Source: Rossellomorea sp. SC111 (GTDB taxonomy: Bacteria > Bacillota > Bacilli > Bacillales > Bacillaceae_B). From it: DNA of 64,000 nucleotides. The notes beneath the pieces were generated by a model that was not told the DNA's origin, searched no databases, and saw nothing but the letters and a program-made list of their open reading frames with translations. Shown here piece after piece: positions 29,435-39,357 of this stretch (the stretch's first letter is position 1; each line of letters begins with the position of its first letter). The stretch spans positions 1 to 64,000 of the forward strand of contig NZ_JANIOC010000013.1 in assembly GCF_024733565.1 (NCBI RefSeq). Direction: 5' to 3'. Both the position numbers and the translations under genes were made by a program.

Positions 29435-29458
29435 AGTGTTCTAGTTAGATAGTACACT
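29435..29458 (-). promoter_or_regulatory. YtrA-type operator
   Basis: Minus-strand AGTGTA, 12-base spacer, AACACT; the inner bases CTA and TAG also pair. It covers the -10 box of the operon promoter. Confidence 0.75.
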
Positions 29459-29478
29459 ATGACAGAATAAGACGTCAA
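29449..29478 (-). promoter_or_regulatory. Sigma-A promoter of the ABC operon
   Basis: -35 TTGACG (29473-29478), 18-base spacer, -10 TACTAT (29449-29454) on the minus strand. Confidence 0.7.
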
Positions 29479-29557
29479 TCTTTTTTTCACCTATTTATTG
29501 GAATTTTTTCAGGTGAGTGATGCCCTTTTGAAATAGGAGGGAGAAGGAAGGACAGAC

Positions 29558-29594
29558 AAAAGGACTGAATCCACCTTGGGGATTCAGTCCTTTT
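29558..29594 (-). terminator. Intrinsic terminator of tcdA
   Basis: AAAAGGACTGAATCC / GGATTCAGTCCTTTT stem just past the tcdA stop; the T-run is short (TTTTG). Confidence 0.75.
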
Positions 29595-29603
29595 GAAGAA
29601 TTA

Positions 29604-30368
29604 TTATTTGTCTTTTACTCTTTTGATTTCGATATCCTTCAACAACTGGTTCATCACATGACTCGCTGCAATCAGGCCGGCCACGGAAGGAACGAAAGCG
29701 TTGGAAGACGGAGGTAGCTGTGCTTTACGGATCTTCGCATCATCCTTCCCGACTTCCTTTCTGATTTCTTCACGGATGACGATCGGGCTCTCATCAGAGA
29801 AAACCACCGTCACACCTTTTTTGATTCCTTCTTTTTTCAGGCGGGTACGGATCACCTTGGCGATTGGATCTGTATGCGTCTTGCTGATATCGGCAATTTT
29901 GAAGCGGGTCGGATCGGTTTTATTCGCCGCTCCCATGCTCGCGATCAATGAAATATTTCGTTTCAGGCATTCTTTCATTAAATGAATTTTATAGGAAATC
30001 GTATCAGAGGCATCAATGACATAATCGATTCCCTGAGCAAAGAATTCCTCGTATGTTTCTTCCGTATAGAACATTTTCAAAGCGATGACTTCACAGTCCG
30101 GATTGATGTCCATAATGCGGTCCCTCATCAGATCAACCTTTGGCTGACCCACAGTAGAGAGCAATGCATGGACCTGACGATTTACGTTGGTGATGTCCAC
30201 ATCATCTTTATCCACTAACACTAAACGGCCTACACCGGAACGGGCTAACGCTTCAGCTGCAAAGGATCCCACTCCCCCTATTCCGAGTACGGCCACCGTA
30301 CTATTTTTAAGGGTTTGAAGACCTTCTTTGCCGATCGCTAGTTCATTTCGAGAAAACTGGTGTAGCAA
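29604..30368 (-). CDS. tcdA: tRNA threonylcarbamoyladenosine dehydratase TcdA (YrvM)
   Basis: ATP-dependent enzyme that cyclises t6A at position 37 of ANN-decoding tRNAs to ct6A. The 254-residue protein is E1/MoeB-like: nucleotide motif GIGGVGSFAAEALARSGVG, VLVDKDDVDITNVNRQ, and DASDTISYK. The TTG at 30368, 9 bases after GGAG, gives MLHQFSRNELAIG, the family N-terminus and B. subtilis length; an upstream ATG falls in the binding site. The 6S RNA gene separates it from aspS, as in B. subtilis. Confidence 0.94.
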   Translation of the reverse strand: MLHQFSRNELAIGKEGLQTLKNSTVAVLGIGGVGSFAAEALARSGVGRLVLVDKDDVDITNVNRQVHALLSTVGQPKVDLMRDRIMDINPDCEVIALKMFYTEETYEEFFAQGIDYVIDASDTISYKIHLMKECLKRNISLIASMGAANKTDPTRFKIADISKTHTDPIAKVIRTRLKKEGIKKGVTVVFSDESPIVIREEIRKEVGKDDAKIRKAQLPPSSNAFVPSVAGLIAASHVMNQLLKDIEIKRVKDK

Positions 30369-30414
30369 AATAATCAACTCCATTATAAGTATTCAACTAG
30401 GTTTATACTGAATT

Positions 30415-30443
30415 AGAATAAAGGATAGGGGACCGAAAATCAA
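30415..30443 (-). promoter_or_regulatory. Candidate sigma-A promoter of tcdA
   Basis: -35 TTGATT (30438-30443), 17-base spacer, -10 TATTCT (30415-30420) on the minus strand. Confidence 0.55.
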
Positions 30444-30500
30444 CATGAAATGTTGTCCTTCTCTTTCGTTTACCCTATTAAGAGAAGATTTAGTCCCGAC

Positions 30501-30533
30501 AAAAAAGCCAGGCTGCTGTGAGCCTGGCTTTTT
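30501..30533 (-). terminator. Intrinsic terminator downstream of the 6S RNA
   Basis: AAAGCCAGGCT / AGCCTGGCTTT stem with TTTTTTG on the minus strand; a shorter T-run on the plus strand. Confidence 0.85.
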
Positions 30534-30565
30534 ATTCTATGACATCTTCATTATCATATTGGTTT

Positions 30566-30766
30566 GGACGAGTCCCAATCGTGCCGCCGCCATCATTTCC
30601 TTCGTTTTGAACCCGCTCTCGGCAGGTGGGTGCTTTATCCCACTATTTGTTAGTCCCCGGCACGGGGCATGAACGCCTAGCGGAAACATCAAGCTCCCGA
30701 AGTTTGAATTGTTCGGTCAAAACTGTTAGGTAAAAACGTCGTACACATCAGGACTCGTTTGTGATT
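30566..30766 (-). ncRNA. ssrS: 6S RNA (SsrS, BsrA-type)
   Basis: Regulatory RNA that mimics an open promoter and binds sigma-A RNA polymerase. The approximately 200-base transcript is bounded by a perfect closing helix, ACGAGTCC near the 5' end (30751-30758) and GGACTCGT near the 3' end (30568-30575). Internal complementary arms flank a large central region. It has its own promoter, a downstream terminator, and the aspS-tcdA position of B. subtilis 6S-1 RNA. The 5' end is estimated from the -10 box. The call rests on structure, length and synteny, not on an alignment. Confidence 0.82.
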
Positions 30767-30772
30767 GTCTAA

Positions 30773-30801
30773 ATAATATCATACCACCAGGATGATTTCA
30801 A
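30773..30801 (-). promoter_or_regulatory. Sigma-A promoter of the 6S RNA
   Basis: -35 TTGAAA (30796-30801), 17-base spacer, -10 TATTAT (30773-30778) on the minus strand. Confidence 0.8.
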
Positions 30802-30827
30802 CGAATGACCCCCGGTATTTAATTACA

Positions 30828-32597
30828 TTATTCTACATCGAGTGACAAAGACAGCTCTTTTAATTGAGCTTCACTTACTCCACCCGGTGCGTCTGTCAAT
30901 ACACAGCTTGCACTTGCCGTTTTCGGGAACGCAATCGTATCACGGAGGTTTGTGCGACCTGCAAGGAGCATCACTAAACGGTCCAGTCCAAGGGCAATCC
31001 CGCCATGTGGGGGAGTTCCGTATTCGAAGGCTTCCAATAAGAACCCGAATTGCTCTTCCGCTTCTTCTTTCGAGAATCCAAGCACCTTGAACATTTTTTC
31101 CTGGATGTCACGCTCGAATATCCGGAGTGATCCGCCTCCAAGTTCATATCCGTTCAAGACAAGGTCGTATGCTTCAGCACGGACAGATGCAGGGTCCGTT
31201 TCGAACAGTTCGAGATCCTCTTTCACCGGCATCGTGAATGGATGATGGGCTGCATAGTAACGGTTCTCGCCTTCATCAAACTCAAGGAGCGGCCAGTCTG
31301 TCACCCACAGGAAGTTGAATAATGTTTCATCTATCAGCTTCAATTCCTTCCCTAATTTCAAACGAAGGGCCCCAAGTGCATCTGCCACGACTGATTTTTT
31401 ATCAGCTACAAATAGTAGAAGGTCTCCTGCTTCTGCATTGGCTGAAGTCGTAATCGCCGAAGCATCATCTTCACTCACAAATTTGGAGATCGGCCCTTTT
31501 AAGCCTTCTTCTTCTACCTTCAGCCAGGCCAACCCTTTTGCTCCGTATCGGGAAACAAACTCAGTCAATCCATCAATGTCTTTACGTGAATACTGGGATG
31601 CCCCGCCTTTGACATTGATCAGCTTCACTTGCCCGCCATTCGCGATTGCGCCGGCAAATACTTTGAAACCTGAATCCTTAACGATTTCGGATACATCGAT
31701 CAGTTCCATGCCGAAACGTGTGTCCGGTTTGTCAGAACCATAACGGCTCATGGCATCGTCATACGTCATTCTCGGAATAGGTAATGAAACGTTTACGCCT
31801 TTCACATCATTCATGAGCTTCTTCATCATATCTTCAACTAGTGAAATGATCTGTTCTTTATCCATGAAGCTCATTTCCATATCGATCTGGGTGAATTCAG
31901 GTTGACGGTCTGCACGAAGATCTTCATCACGGAAACAGCGGGCGATTTGATAATAACGGTCGAATCCGGAAACCATCAACAGCTGTTTAAAGATTTGTGG
32001 TGACTGTGGCAAAGCATAGAATTCACCTTTATGAACCCGGCTCGGAACGAGATAATCCCGTGCCCCCTCTGGCGTACTCTTCGTTAAGATCGGGGTTTCC
32101 ACGTCCAGGAATCCGTTATCGTTCAAGAAATTGCGGAATGATGTCGTTACATTATGACGCATCTTGAAGGTTTCAATCATCGCGGGACGACGAAGGTCCA
32201 CATAGCGATACTTCAAGCGGACATCTTCTGACACTTCCATCTGATCGTCTATCATGAAAGGCGGTGTCTTGGCTTCATTGATGATTTGAACCTCTTCGAC
32301 GTGAATCTCGACTTTTCCGGTTTTCAGGTTGGGGTTCACCGTTCCTTCTCCCCTGGCGACGACCGTACCTGTCACGCTTAATACATATTCATTACGTATT
32401 TTCTCTGCAAGGGCAAGAGCCTCTTCAGATAAATCAGGGTTAAAGACGACCTGCACGATTCCCTCTCTGTCACGAAGGTCGATGAAAATCAATCCTCCCA
32501 GGTCCCTTCTCTTTTGCACCCAGCCTTTGATCGTGATTTTCTCACCGATGTATGTTTCCGTTATGTCTCCACAATATGCGGTTCTTTTTGTCATCAT
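30828..32597 (-). CDS. aspS: Aspartate--tRNA ligase
   Basis: Class IIb synthetase charging tRNA-Asp. The 589-residue enzyme has the N-terminal OB fold ([20 protein letters not shown]), class II motif 2 ([23 protein letters not shown]), the bacterial GAD insertion and motif 3 ([15 protein letters not shown]). Two consecutive ATGs, 32597 and 32594, are possible after GGAGG; the second is better spaced. It follows hisS by 28 bases and is presumably cotranscribed from the hisS T-box promoter. Confidence 0.97.
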   Translation of the reverse strand: MMTKRTAYCGDITETYIGEKITIKGWVQKRRDLGGLIFIDLRDREGIVQVVFNPDLSEEALALAEKIRNEYVLSVTGTVVARGEGTVNPNLKTGKVEIHVEEVQIINEAKTPPFMIDDQMEVSEDVRLKYRYVDLRRPAMIETFKMRHNVTTSFRNFLNDNGFLDVETPILTKSTPEGARDYLVPSRVHKGEFYALPQSPQIFKQLLMVSGFDRYYQIARCFRDEDLRADRQPEFTQIDMEMSFMDKEQIISLVEDMMKKLMNDVKGVNVSLPIPRMTYDDAMSRYGSDKPDTRFGMELIDVSEIVKDSGFKVFAGAIANGGQVKLINVKGGASQYSRKDIDGLTEFVSRYGAKGLAWLKVEEEGLKGPISKFVSEDDASAITTSANAEAGDLLLFVADKKSVVADALGALRLKLGKELKLIDETLFNFLWVTDWPLLEFDEGENRYYAAHHPFTMPVKEDLELFETDPASVRAEAYDLVLNGYELGGGSLRIFERDIQEKMFKVLGFSKEEAEEQFGFLLEAFEYGTPPHGGIALGLDRLVMLLAGRTNLRDTIAFPKTASASCVLTDAPGGVSEAQLKELSLSLDVE

Positions 32598-32625
32598 GTT
32601 CTCCTCCTTATCAAATCAACGCGTC

Positions 32626-33900
32626 CTATTTGCCAAGCTTCGTCTTCACATTTTCCACAAAATGATCCAGGTTCACTTCTTCCTGTTCACCAGTAGACAT
32701 ATCCTTTAGATTGATTTTATTTTCCTGTAATTCATTATCACCGATAACCGCCACATATTTCGCTTCATACCGGTCGGCCGCTTTGAATTGGCCTTTCACC
32801 TTGCGATCAAGATAATCTTTCTCTGAAGAAACCCCTGATGCTCTCAATTTGTGAAGAAGCTTTACAGCATAATCTTTCGCGTCTTCACCCAATGATACGA
32901 TGAAGCATTCGACCCCTTGATCAATTGGGAGTTCGACCCCTTCTGCTTCCAATGCCGAAAGCAGCCTTTCAATACTGAAGGCAAATCCGATCCCAGGCGT
33001 TTCTGGCCCACCGATCATTTCAACCAGACCGTTGTAGCGTCCCCCTCCGCAAAGAGTCGTTATGGCGCCGAAGCCTTCTGCATCACTCATGATTTCAAAG
33101 GCCGTGTGGTTATAATAATCAAGGCCGCGGACGAGGGTCGGATCGACGACGAATTCAACATCCATGTCTGAAAGGTGAGTTTGAACTTTTTCAAAATACT
33201 GTTTCGATTCGTCATTTAAGTAGTCAAGAATCGATGGTGCAGTTGACATCAATTCATGATCGCGGTCCTTCTTACAATCAAGGATCCGTAATGGATTCTT
33301 CTCCAGGCGATTCTGACAATCGCCGCAGAATTCATCGATTCTCGGTTTGAAGTGATTGATCAATGCCTCTCTGTGTGCATTCCTGCTTCCGGCATCACCA
33401 AGACTATTAATCACAAGCTTTAGTTGAGTCAATCCTAATTTCTTGTAGATTCCCATTGCAAGCGAGATCACTTCTGCATCAATTGCCGGGTCTTCACTTC
33501 CGAGAGCTTCGACGCCAAATTGGACAAATTGACGGTACCTGCCTGCCTGTGGTCTCTCGTAACGGAACATCGGACCCGAGTAGAAGAGCTTCGTCGGCTG
33601 ATTCGGGTGACCGAACATTTTATTTCCTACAAAGGAGCGGACAACAGAAGCGGTCCCTTCAGGTCTGAGCGCCAGACTTCTGCCTCCCCGGTCTTCGAAC
33701 ATATACATTTCTTTCTGTACGATATCCGTCGTATCCCCCACTCCACGGGTGAACAGTTCACTCGCCTCGAAAATCGGGGTGCGGATTTCTTTATACTGAT
33801 AGTTGTGACAAAGGGTCTTCGCCACTTCCTCTACATACTGCCATTTTTCCACTTCACCAGGCAGGATGTCCTGTGTACCTCTTGGAATCTGAATGGACAA
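32626..33900 (-). CDS. hisS: Histidine--tRNA ligase
   Basis: Class IIa synthetase charging tRNA-His. The 424-residue enzyme has the N-terminal [12 protein letters not shown], motif 2 [11 protein letters not shown], histidine-specific motifs [13 protein letters not shown] and GGGRYNGL, motif 3 [10 protein letters not shown], and the C-terminal anticodon domain. It starts at TTG, 8 bases after GGAGG. Expression is under a T-box leader with a candidate His specifier. Confidence 0.96.
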   Translation of the reverse strand: MSIQIPRGTQDILPGEVEKWQYVEEVAKTLCHNYQYKEIRTPIFEASELFTRGVGDTTDIVQKEMYMFEDRGGRSLALRPEGTASVVRSFVGNKMFGHPNQPTKLFYSGPMFRYERPQAGRYRQFVQFGVEALGSEDPAIDAEVISLAMGIYKKLGLTQLKLVINSLGDAGSRNAHREALINHFKPRIDEFCGDCQNRLEKNPLRILDCKKDRDHELMSTAPSILDYLNDESKQYFEKVQTHLSDMDVEFVVDPTLVRGLDYYNHTAFEIMSDAEGFGAITTLCGGGRYNGLVEMIGGPETPGIGFAFSIERLLSALEAEGVELPIDQGVECFIVSLGEDAKDYAVKLLHKLRASGVSSEKDYLDRKVKGQFKAADRYEAKYVAVIGDNELQENKINLKDMSTGEQEEVNLDHFVENVKTKLGK

Positions 33901-33943
33901 GATGATTTCCTCCTTTTATCGTGCACATTGATCTTTATGTAAA

Positions 33944-34222
33944 TAAAAAAAGCCCTCAGTCCCTTGTATATCTCATACAAGGGACGAGAGCTGTTATTCC
34001 CGTGGTGCCACCCTAATTGAAGTCTATGAAAGACCTCCACTTAGCCAGTTAACGCCTGGTACGTTCATCTCCTACTAACGAATCGTTTTCAGAGAGAAAC
34101 CTCCTGAGTGTTCATTCACTAAGTCACATTGTAGAAATGCTCTCAGCCAAGGCATTTCCTCTCTTTACACGGGGGGTTAGCTACTATGCTCGATCAACGG
34201 TTTTTGTAAATGTTATTTTATT
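33944..34222 (-). promoter_or_regulatory. T-box leader of hisS-aspS
   Basis: The T-box sequence AGGGTGGCACCACG lies on the minus strand at 34001-34014, followed by a terminator stem (CCCTTGTAT / ATACAAGGG) and GGGCTTTTTTT. Stem I starts with an AGTA box (CATAGTAGC). The triplet CAC in GAACACTC is the candidate His specifier. The leader accounts for most of the hisS upstream gap. Confidence 0.92.
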
Positions 34223-34228
34223 TGTATA

Positions 34229-34257
34229 ATGATACGGTTGCCGCAGGTCCATGTCAA
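34229..34257 (-). promoter_or_regulatory. Sigma-A promoter of hisS-aspS
   Basis: -35 TTGACA (34252-34257), 17-base spacer, -10 TATCAT (34229-34234) on the minus strand, about 7 bases before the leader start. Confidence 0.8.
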
Positions 34258-34276
34258 GAGGTTAAAGAAAATTTCG

Positions 34277-34429
34277 TCAGGATCTCTCCATTTTCTTTTT
34301 CAATAATTTCACTTCCCGTAACGATAATCCGAATTCGGAAGCAAGCTCTACATTCAACGCATCTTTTTCACGTTCCAAAAACTGGTGGAAATCCACTCCA
34401 AACAACTGGTTATCACCATTTGCGTTCAT
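34277..34429 (-). CDS. Small conserved protein, YrzK position
   Basis: About 50 residues: NQLFGVDFHQFLEREKDALN followed by ASEFGLSLREVKLLKKKMER, a likely helix-turn-helix-like basic tail. It sits between yrvJ and the hisS leader, where B. subtilis has yrzK; equivalence is by position. The ATG at 34429 follows AAAAAGGA closely; GTG at 34459 and TTG at 34453 are possible alternatives giving 58-60 residues. Function unknown. Confidence 0.6.
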   Translation of the reverse strand: MNANGDNQLFGVDFHQFLEREKDALNVELASEFGLSLREVKLLKKKMERS

Positions 34430-34553
34430 GAATCCTTTTTCACTCGACCTCAAGTCCACTCATCCTTTCAACAAACATTCCTATCCTTATCATTTCCAAT
34501 TACCTATTTTTCTTTCGTTTTAAAGGGATTTTATTTTTTTTATCGTATTAAAA

Positions 34554-34572
34554 CCTTAAGGATATCTTAAGG
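34554..34572. repeat. Inverted repeat upstream of yrvJ
   Basis: CCTTAAG and CTTAAGG arms around GATAT, in an AT-rich stretch about 100 bases before yrvJ; a possible operator. Confidence 0.5.
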
Positions 34573-34673
34573 AACTCCCCTTCTTAAAAAAATTTCACAG
34601 TGGGGTTCAACACTTGAGCAGGAAAATCCGATATTACTATGGGTGTTTGTATTTCGTACAGGAGGTGACGAAG

Positions 34674-36416
34674 ATTAAGAAAGTAATCACATCAATGTTG
34701 ATTGTGCTCTTGATGTTCCCGCTGCAGCCCTTCATGAATGAGGCACATGCGGAAACCGGAAAGGTCACAATCAGTGTTTCGAACCTTAATGTCCGCACAG
34801 GACCGGGACTGAGCTTCCCCGTTTTGACAAAGGTACAGAGAGGGGAAGAGTACAAAATAGTAGAAACGCAAAAGGATTGGTATAAAGTCGAAACAAGCAG
34901 TGGGGACGGCTGGGTGGCCGATTGGCTCGTCACAGTGGAAGAATCCGCTTCCAGTGATTCACCCCCCCGTGAGGGTCAGGTGAACACAGACGGTCTACGT
35001 GTCAGAAAAGGACCGAGCACTTCAGACGAGGTCGTGACGGTATTACAAAATGGAGATACGGTGACGGTTACAGAAGAAGATGGGGACTGGCTGCAGATTG
35101 AATCAGGAAGCACCACGGGCTGGGTCCACGGTGAATACATAACCGGCAGAGAATCCTCACAAGACAAAAAACGTTTACACAAGCAGGGAATCATCACCGA
35201 TGATGCTTTGAATGTCCGATCCTCACCCTCTCTGCAAAGTTCCGTCCTTGGGGTACTGAATAAAGGAGATGAGGTGGAGGTGACCGGAAGTGTTTCCGGT
35301 TGGTACGAGATCATGTTCGGCGATGAGATCGCCTGGGTCAGTGATGCTTTCATAGAGTTCTCTACCGGTTCTGATCAAGGTGAAACAAGCCGATCAGATG
35401 AAGGATCATCCTCCACGGGAGAGATGATCGGGATCATTTCTGTACATGGTCTCAATGTCCGTGATGAAACTTCACTGAACGGTCAAATCGTCGGCAAGGT
35501 GGCCAAGGGCGAAAAATACGCCTTATTGAAAGAGAAAAATAACTGGTATCAGATCAAGCTTTCCAATGGAAAAAAAGGATGGATCGCCGGGTGGTATGTC
35601 CAAAAAACGGTGACAGCCGCTGCCCACGAACGGATCGGCTCGAATGAAAACGTCACGATTCTATACAACGGCACAAATATTCGCAATGAAGCAAACACCC
35701 AGGCAAGTGTCGTCAAACGAGCCGCAAGTGGGGAGACCTATCAAGTAATGAGTAAGGATGGAGACTGGTATGAGGTGGAATTAGCCGATGGCAGTGCTGG
35801 TTTTGTAGCCGGCTGGGTCGTTTCGGTCCGTTCTGCAGCAGGTGAAAACACAACGCCCTCCCGCAAAAAAACCGGTGGTCTCGAAGATAAGGTGATCGTG
35901 ATCGATCCCGGACATGGCGGAAGGGACAGTGGTACTACGGGAGCAAGTGGTACACTGGAGAAGCTTCTTACCATGAAAACCGGAGAACTCCTTGCGGAAA
36001 AATTGAAAAGCGCTGGGGCAAAGGTCAAATTAACAAGAAAAACCGATGAATATTTATCGTTACCATCAAGGGTATCATTATCTCATTATAATCAGGCAGA
36101 CGCCTTTATCAGCATTCACTTTGACAGCATTATGGATTCTTCCATAGCAGGTCATACGACTTACTACTATCAAAACCAGCAGAAAGAGCTGGCAGAGGAG
36201 ATCCACGGCAGCCTCTCGGATCGATTACCCACCTCAGACCGTGGTGTCCGAATCGGGGATTATCATGTCATCCGTGAAAACAACCGGCCAGCCGTCCTTT
36301 TGGAATTAGGATTCCTCAGCAATCCGTCAGAAGAAGCCAATGTCAATACTCAGTATTTTCAAGATTTGGCTGCAACGGCCATCTATCATGGTTTAAGTGA
36401 CTACTTCTCAGAGTGA
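34674..36416 (+). CDS. yrvJ: N-acetylmuramoyl-L-alanine amidase with five SH3b domains (YrvJ)
   Basis: Secreted autolysin of about 580 residues. After a signal peptide (KKVITSMLIVLLMFPL ... AHA) come five bacterial SH3 domains (about 29-87, 99-156, 169-227, 251-309, 324-383), then a zinc amidase_3 domain (406-578) with DPGHGG (His414), Glu429, SIHFDS (His482) and the catalytic LLELGFLSN (Glu544). The start is unusual: AGGAGGTGA is ideally placed 8 bases before an ATT codon that opens the signal peptide. A TTG at 34614 would add 20 residues in front of the signal, and the first ATG (34694) removes its positive charges. Confidence 0.92.
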   Translation: MKKVITSMLIVLLMFPLQPFMNEAHAETGKVTISVSNLNVRTGPGLSFPVLTKVQRGEEYKIVETQKDWYKVETSSGDGWVADWLVTVEESASSDSPPREGQVNTDGLRVRKGPSTSDEVVTVLQNGDTVTVTEEDGDWLQIESGSTTGWVHGEYITGRESSQDKKRLHKQGIITDDALNVRSSPSLQSSVLGVLNKGDEVEVTGSVSGWYEIMFGDEIAWVSDAFIEFSTGSDQGETSRSDEGSSSTGEMIGIISVHGLNVRDETSLNGQIVGKVAKGEKYALLKEKNNWYQIKLSNGKKGWIAGWYVQKTVTAAAHERIGSNENVTILYNGTNIRNEANTQASVVKRAASGETYQVMSKDGDWYEVELADGSAGFVAGWVVSVRSAAGENTTPSRKKTGGLEDKVIVIDPGHGGRDSGTTGASGTLEKLLTMKTGELLAEKLKSAGAKVKLTRKTDEYLSLPSRVSLSHYNQADAFISIHFDSIMDSSIAGHTTYYYQNQQKELAEEIHGSLSDRLPTSDRGVRIGDYHVIRENNRPAVLLELGFLSNPSEEANVNTQYFQDLAATAIYHGLSDYFSE

Positions 36417-36428
36417 TGTCCATTCAAA

Positions 36429-36467
36429 TAAAGAAGGCTGATTCCCTTAGTGGAATCAGCCTTCTTT
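36429..36467. terminator. Bidirectional terminator between yrvJ and dtd
   Basis: AAGAAGGCTGATTCC / GGAATCAGCCTTCTT stem with T-rich flanks on both exits, between convergent genes. Confidence 0.88.
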
Positions 36468-36468
36468 A

Positions 36469-36912
36469 TTAGGTTTTACTCTCAATCAAGAGTGTAACAG
36501 GACCATCATTCGTCAGATTGACATCCATCATCGCACCGAATACACCTGTTGCCAGCCTCACTCCTTTTCCCTCGAGAATCTCATTGAAGTAATCATAGAT
36601 CACTTCGGCATGATCGGGTTTGGCTGCATTCATGAAATTCGGCCTTCTTCCCTTTCGGACATCTCCATACAGGGTGAATTGGGAAATGGAAAGAATCTCC
36701 CCTCCCACATCAAGGAGGGAGTGATTCATCTTTCCTTCATCATCTTCAAAAATGCGAAGGTTCACAACCTTTTCTGCCACATAACGGGCATCTTCTTCTG
36801 TATCTTCATGGGTGATCCCCACAAGCAGTACAGCGCCTGACTGGATTTCTCCCGTCACTTCTCCATCAACGGTGACGGAGGCTTCTTTACTTCTCTGCAG
36901 TACAACCCTCAT
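36469..36912 (-). CDS. dtd: D-aminoacyl-tRNA deacylase
   Basis: Hydrolyses D-amino acids (and glycine from tRNA-Ala) off tRNA, a proofreading function. The 147-residue protein has the two active-site motifs SQFTLYGD and NDGPVT(L) of the Gly-cisPro type, and the N-terminal [25 protein letters not shown] lies in the 13-base gap after relA, so relA-dtd are cotranscribed. Confidence 0.96.
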   Translation of the reverse strand: MRVVLQRSKEASVTVDGEVTGEIQSGAVLLVGITHEDTEEDARYVAEKVVNLRIFEDDEGKMNHSLLDVGGEILSISQFTLYGDVRKGRRPNFMNAAKPDHAEVIYDYFNEILEGKGVRLATGVFGAMMDVNLTNDGPVTLLIESKT

Positions 36913-36925
36913 AAAGAAATCTCCT

Positions 36926-39115
36926 TTAGTTCATGATTCGTCTTACAGCATATACATCTGGTATCTGTTTGATTCTCTCTACCACTTTGTGCAAATGGGA
37001 AATGTTTTGAATCGATATGGACATATTGATGGTGGCCACTTTGTTCCGGTCCGATTTTCCACTCACAGCCGATATATTCGTCTTCGTTTCATTCACCGCC
37101 TGAAGGACTTCATTCAGGAGTCCTCTGCGATCATAACCAGAGATTTCAATATCGACATTATATTCTTTCCGGTCATTCCCGTCGCTTTCCCATGATACGG
37201 GAATGAGGCGCTGTTCCACTTCGTCCGCCATGACATTCGTACAATCCGCACGATGGACCGAAACGCCTCGCCCCTTTGTAATGAAGCCGACGATTTCATC
37301 TCCCGGAACCGGACTGCAGCAGCGTGAAAGCCGGATAAGGAGATTATCGATCCCCTCTACCTGTACACCTGCATCTTTTTTCCGCTTGACGGGTTGAGCA
37401 TTCAATTCCTTCATCGTTTCTTCCAGATTGTCTTCCTGTTCCCGCTTCTTTCGGTGTTTTTCCGTTAAACGGTTGGCGATTTGAGCGGCTGTGATCCCGT
37501 TATACCCGACGGCTGCATACATATCATCCTCGTTGGAGAAATTGAATTTCTCAGACACTCGCTTGATGTTTTCGGGATGGAGGATTTCCTTCACATCGAA
37601 ATCCTGATTCTTGATTTCTTTTTCGACCAGCTCACGGCCTTTTTCAATATTTTCTTCCCTGCGCTGTTTCTTGAAGAACTGCTTGATTTTATTCTTTGCC
37701 TGGGAAGTCTGGGCAAGCTTCAGCCAATCCTGACTGGGACCATACGAATGTTTGGACGTAAGGATCTCGATGATATCCCCCGTTTTCAACTTGTAATCAA
37801 GAGTGACCATTTTCCCGTTGACCTTTGCACCGATCGTTTTGTTGCCGATTTCCGAGTGGATCCTATAGGAAAAGTCGATGGGAACGGAGCCTGATGGCAA
37901 TTCCAATACGTCTCCTTTAGGCGTGAATACAAAGACCATATCGGAAAACAGGTCGATTTTAAGAGATTCCATGAATTCTTCAGCATTGGCCGATTCATTC
38001 TGGAACTCGAGTATCTCCCTGAACCAGGAAAGCTTCTTCTCGAATGAAACAGGTTCATTCGCTTCTTTCCCTTCTTTATACGCCCAGTGTGCCGCTACCC
38101 CGTATTCAGCGATTTGGTGCATTTCAAGGGTCCTGATCTGCACTTCCAGTGGGTCGCCTTTAGGACCGATCACCGTCGTATGAAGGGATTGGTACATATT
38201 CGGTTTCGGCATGGCGATGTAATCTTTGAACCTTCCGGGCATCGGTTTCCAGCATGTATGAACGATTCCGAGTACAGCATAGCAATCCTTGATGCTGTCT
38301 ACTACAACACGCACGGCAAGCAAGTCGTAAATTTCATTGAATTGTTTGTTTTGCAGTGCCATCTTACGGTAAATGCTGTAAATATGCTTAGGTCGTCCGG
38401 AAATTTCAGCCACGATTTTCACATCGCCAAGCTTATCTTTCACTTCATTGACGACTTCCTCTAAGTATTGTTCACGCTCGGCACGCTTCTTCTTCATCAA
38501 ATTGACAATACGATAATACTGTTGAGGATTTAAATATCGGAGCGACGTATCTTCCAATTCCCACTTGATCTTTGAAATCCCTAACCGATGGGCCAAAGGA
38601 GCGAAGATTTCAAGTGTCTCATTTGCTATTCTCCGCTGCTTCTCCTGTGGTAAATGTTTCAGTGTTCTCATATTATGGAGGCGATCTGCCAATTTAATGA
38701 GGATGACCCTGATATCCTGAGCCATCGCCACAAACATTTTCCGGTGATTTTCAGCCTGCTGCTCTTCATGGGATTTGTATTTAATCTTCCCTAGCTTCGT
38801 GACCCCATCAACGAGCATGGCCACTTCGGCATTGAACGCTTCTTCAATTTCACCGAGGGAAATGCCCGTATCCTCCACGACATCATGAAGAAACCCTGCA
38901 GCAACGGTTGCCGGATCCATCTCCAGGTCCGCCAGTATCCCTGCCACCTGGATGGGATGGATGATGTATGGTTCACCAGACTTTCGGTATTGCTCAGTGT
39001 GGGCATCCCTAGCATACTCGTATGCCTTCTGGACCATTTCAACATGCTCATCGTTTAAGTATGCTCTTGTTTTATCTATAACCTGTTCCGGGGTTAGTAC
39101 TTGATCTTTAGCCAT
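36926..39115 (-). CDS. relA: Bifunctional (p)ppGpp synthetase/hydrolase Rel
   Basis: Main stringent-response enzyme, 729 residues. Order of domains: HD hydrolase with HDVVEDT (about 72-77), synthetase with the GDP-preferring RFKD motif and EVQIRT, TGS ([19 protein letters not shown]), a helical and zinc-finger region ([16 protein letters not shown]), and a C-terminal ACT domain ([18 protein letters not shown]). Both catalytic sites look intact. The ATG at 39115 is preceded by AAAGGTGA; a GTG four codons upstream overlaps that site. Confidence 0.97.
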   Translation of the reverse strand: MAKDQVLTPEQVIDKTRAYLNDEHVEMVQKAYEYARDAHTEQYRKSGEPYIIHPIQVAGILADLEMDPATVAAGFLHDVVEDTGISLGEIEEAFNAEVAMLVDGVTKLGKIKYKSHEEQQAENHRKMFVAMAQDIRVILIKLADRLHNMRTLKHLPQEKQRRIANETLEIFAPLAHRLGISKIKWELEDTSLRYLNPQQYYRIVNLMKKKRAEREQYLEEVVNEVKDKLGDVKIVAEISGRPKHIYSIYRKMALQNKQFNEIYDLLAVRVVVDSIKDCYAVLGIVHTCWKPMPGRFKDYIAMPKPNMYQSLHTTVIGPKGDPLEVQIRTLEMHQIAEYGVAAHWAYKEGKEANEPVSFEKKLSWFREILEFQNESANAEEFMESLKIDLFSDMVFVFTPKGDVLELPSGSVPIDFSYRIHSEIGNKTIGAKVNGKMVTLDYKLKTGDIIEILTSKHSYGPSQDWLKLAQTSQAKNKIKQFFKKQRREENIEKGRELVEKEIKNQDFDVKEILHPENIKRVSEKFNFSNEDDMYAAVGYNGITAAQIANRLTEKHRKKREQEDNLEETMKELNAQPVKRKKDAGVQVEGIDNLLIRLSRCCSPVPGDEIVGFITKGRGVSVHRADCTNVMADEVEQRLIPVSWESDGNDRKEYNVDIEISGYDRRGLLNEVLQAVNETKTNISAVSGKSDRNKVATINMSISIQNISHLHKVVERIKQIPDVYAVRRIMN

Positions 39116-39177
39116 GATCAAAATCACCTTTGTATTTTAATATAGTTCACGATTGTTTGATTTTAATGATTGTTACT

Positions 39178-39206
39178 ATTATCAAAAAAAAAAGAGCTTC
39201 TGTAAA
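39178..39206 (-). promoter_or_regulatory. Candidate sigma-A promoter of relA-dtd
   Basis: -35 TTTACA (39201-39206), 17-base spacer containing a run of ten T, -10 GATAAT (39178-39183), on the minus strand. Confidence 0.55.
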
Positions 39207-39276
39207 GGGTTTAGTGGAAAATTCTCAGAATCCATCTGATTTTGTCGATAAATGTCGATTCTGTTATTCTTGAAAT

Positions 39277-39325
39277 TAAAAAAATAAGGGCTGACACTCT
39301 AACCAGTTGTCAGTCCCTTATTTCA
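39277..39325 (-). terminator. Intrinsic terminator of apt
   Basis: AAATAAGGGACTGACA / TGTCAGCCCTTATTT stem (one mismatch) followed by TTTTTAA on the minus strand. Confidence 0.88.
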
Positions 39326-39357
39326 GTATATCACAAAGTCAGTTTTAATAATCGAAT

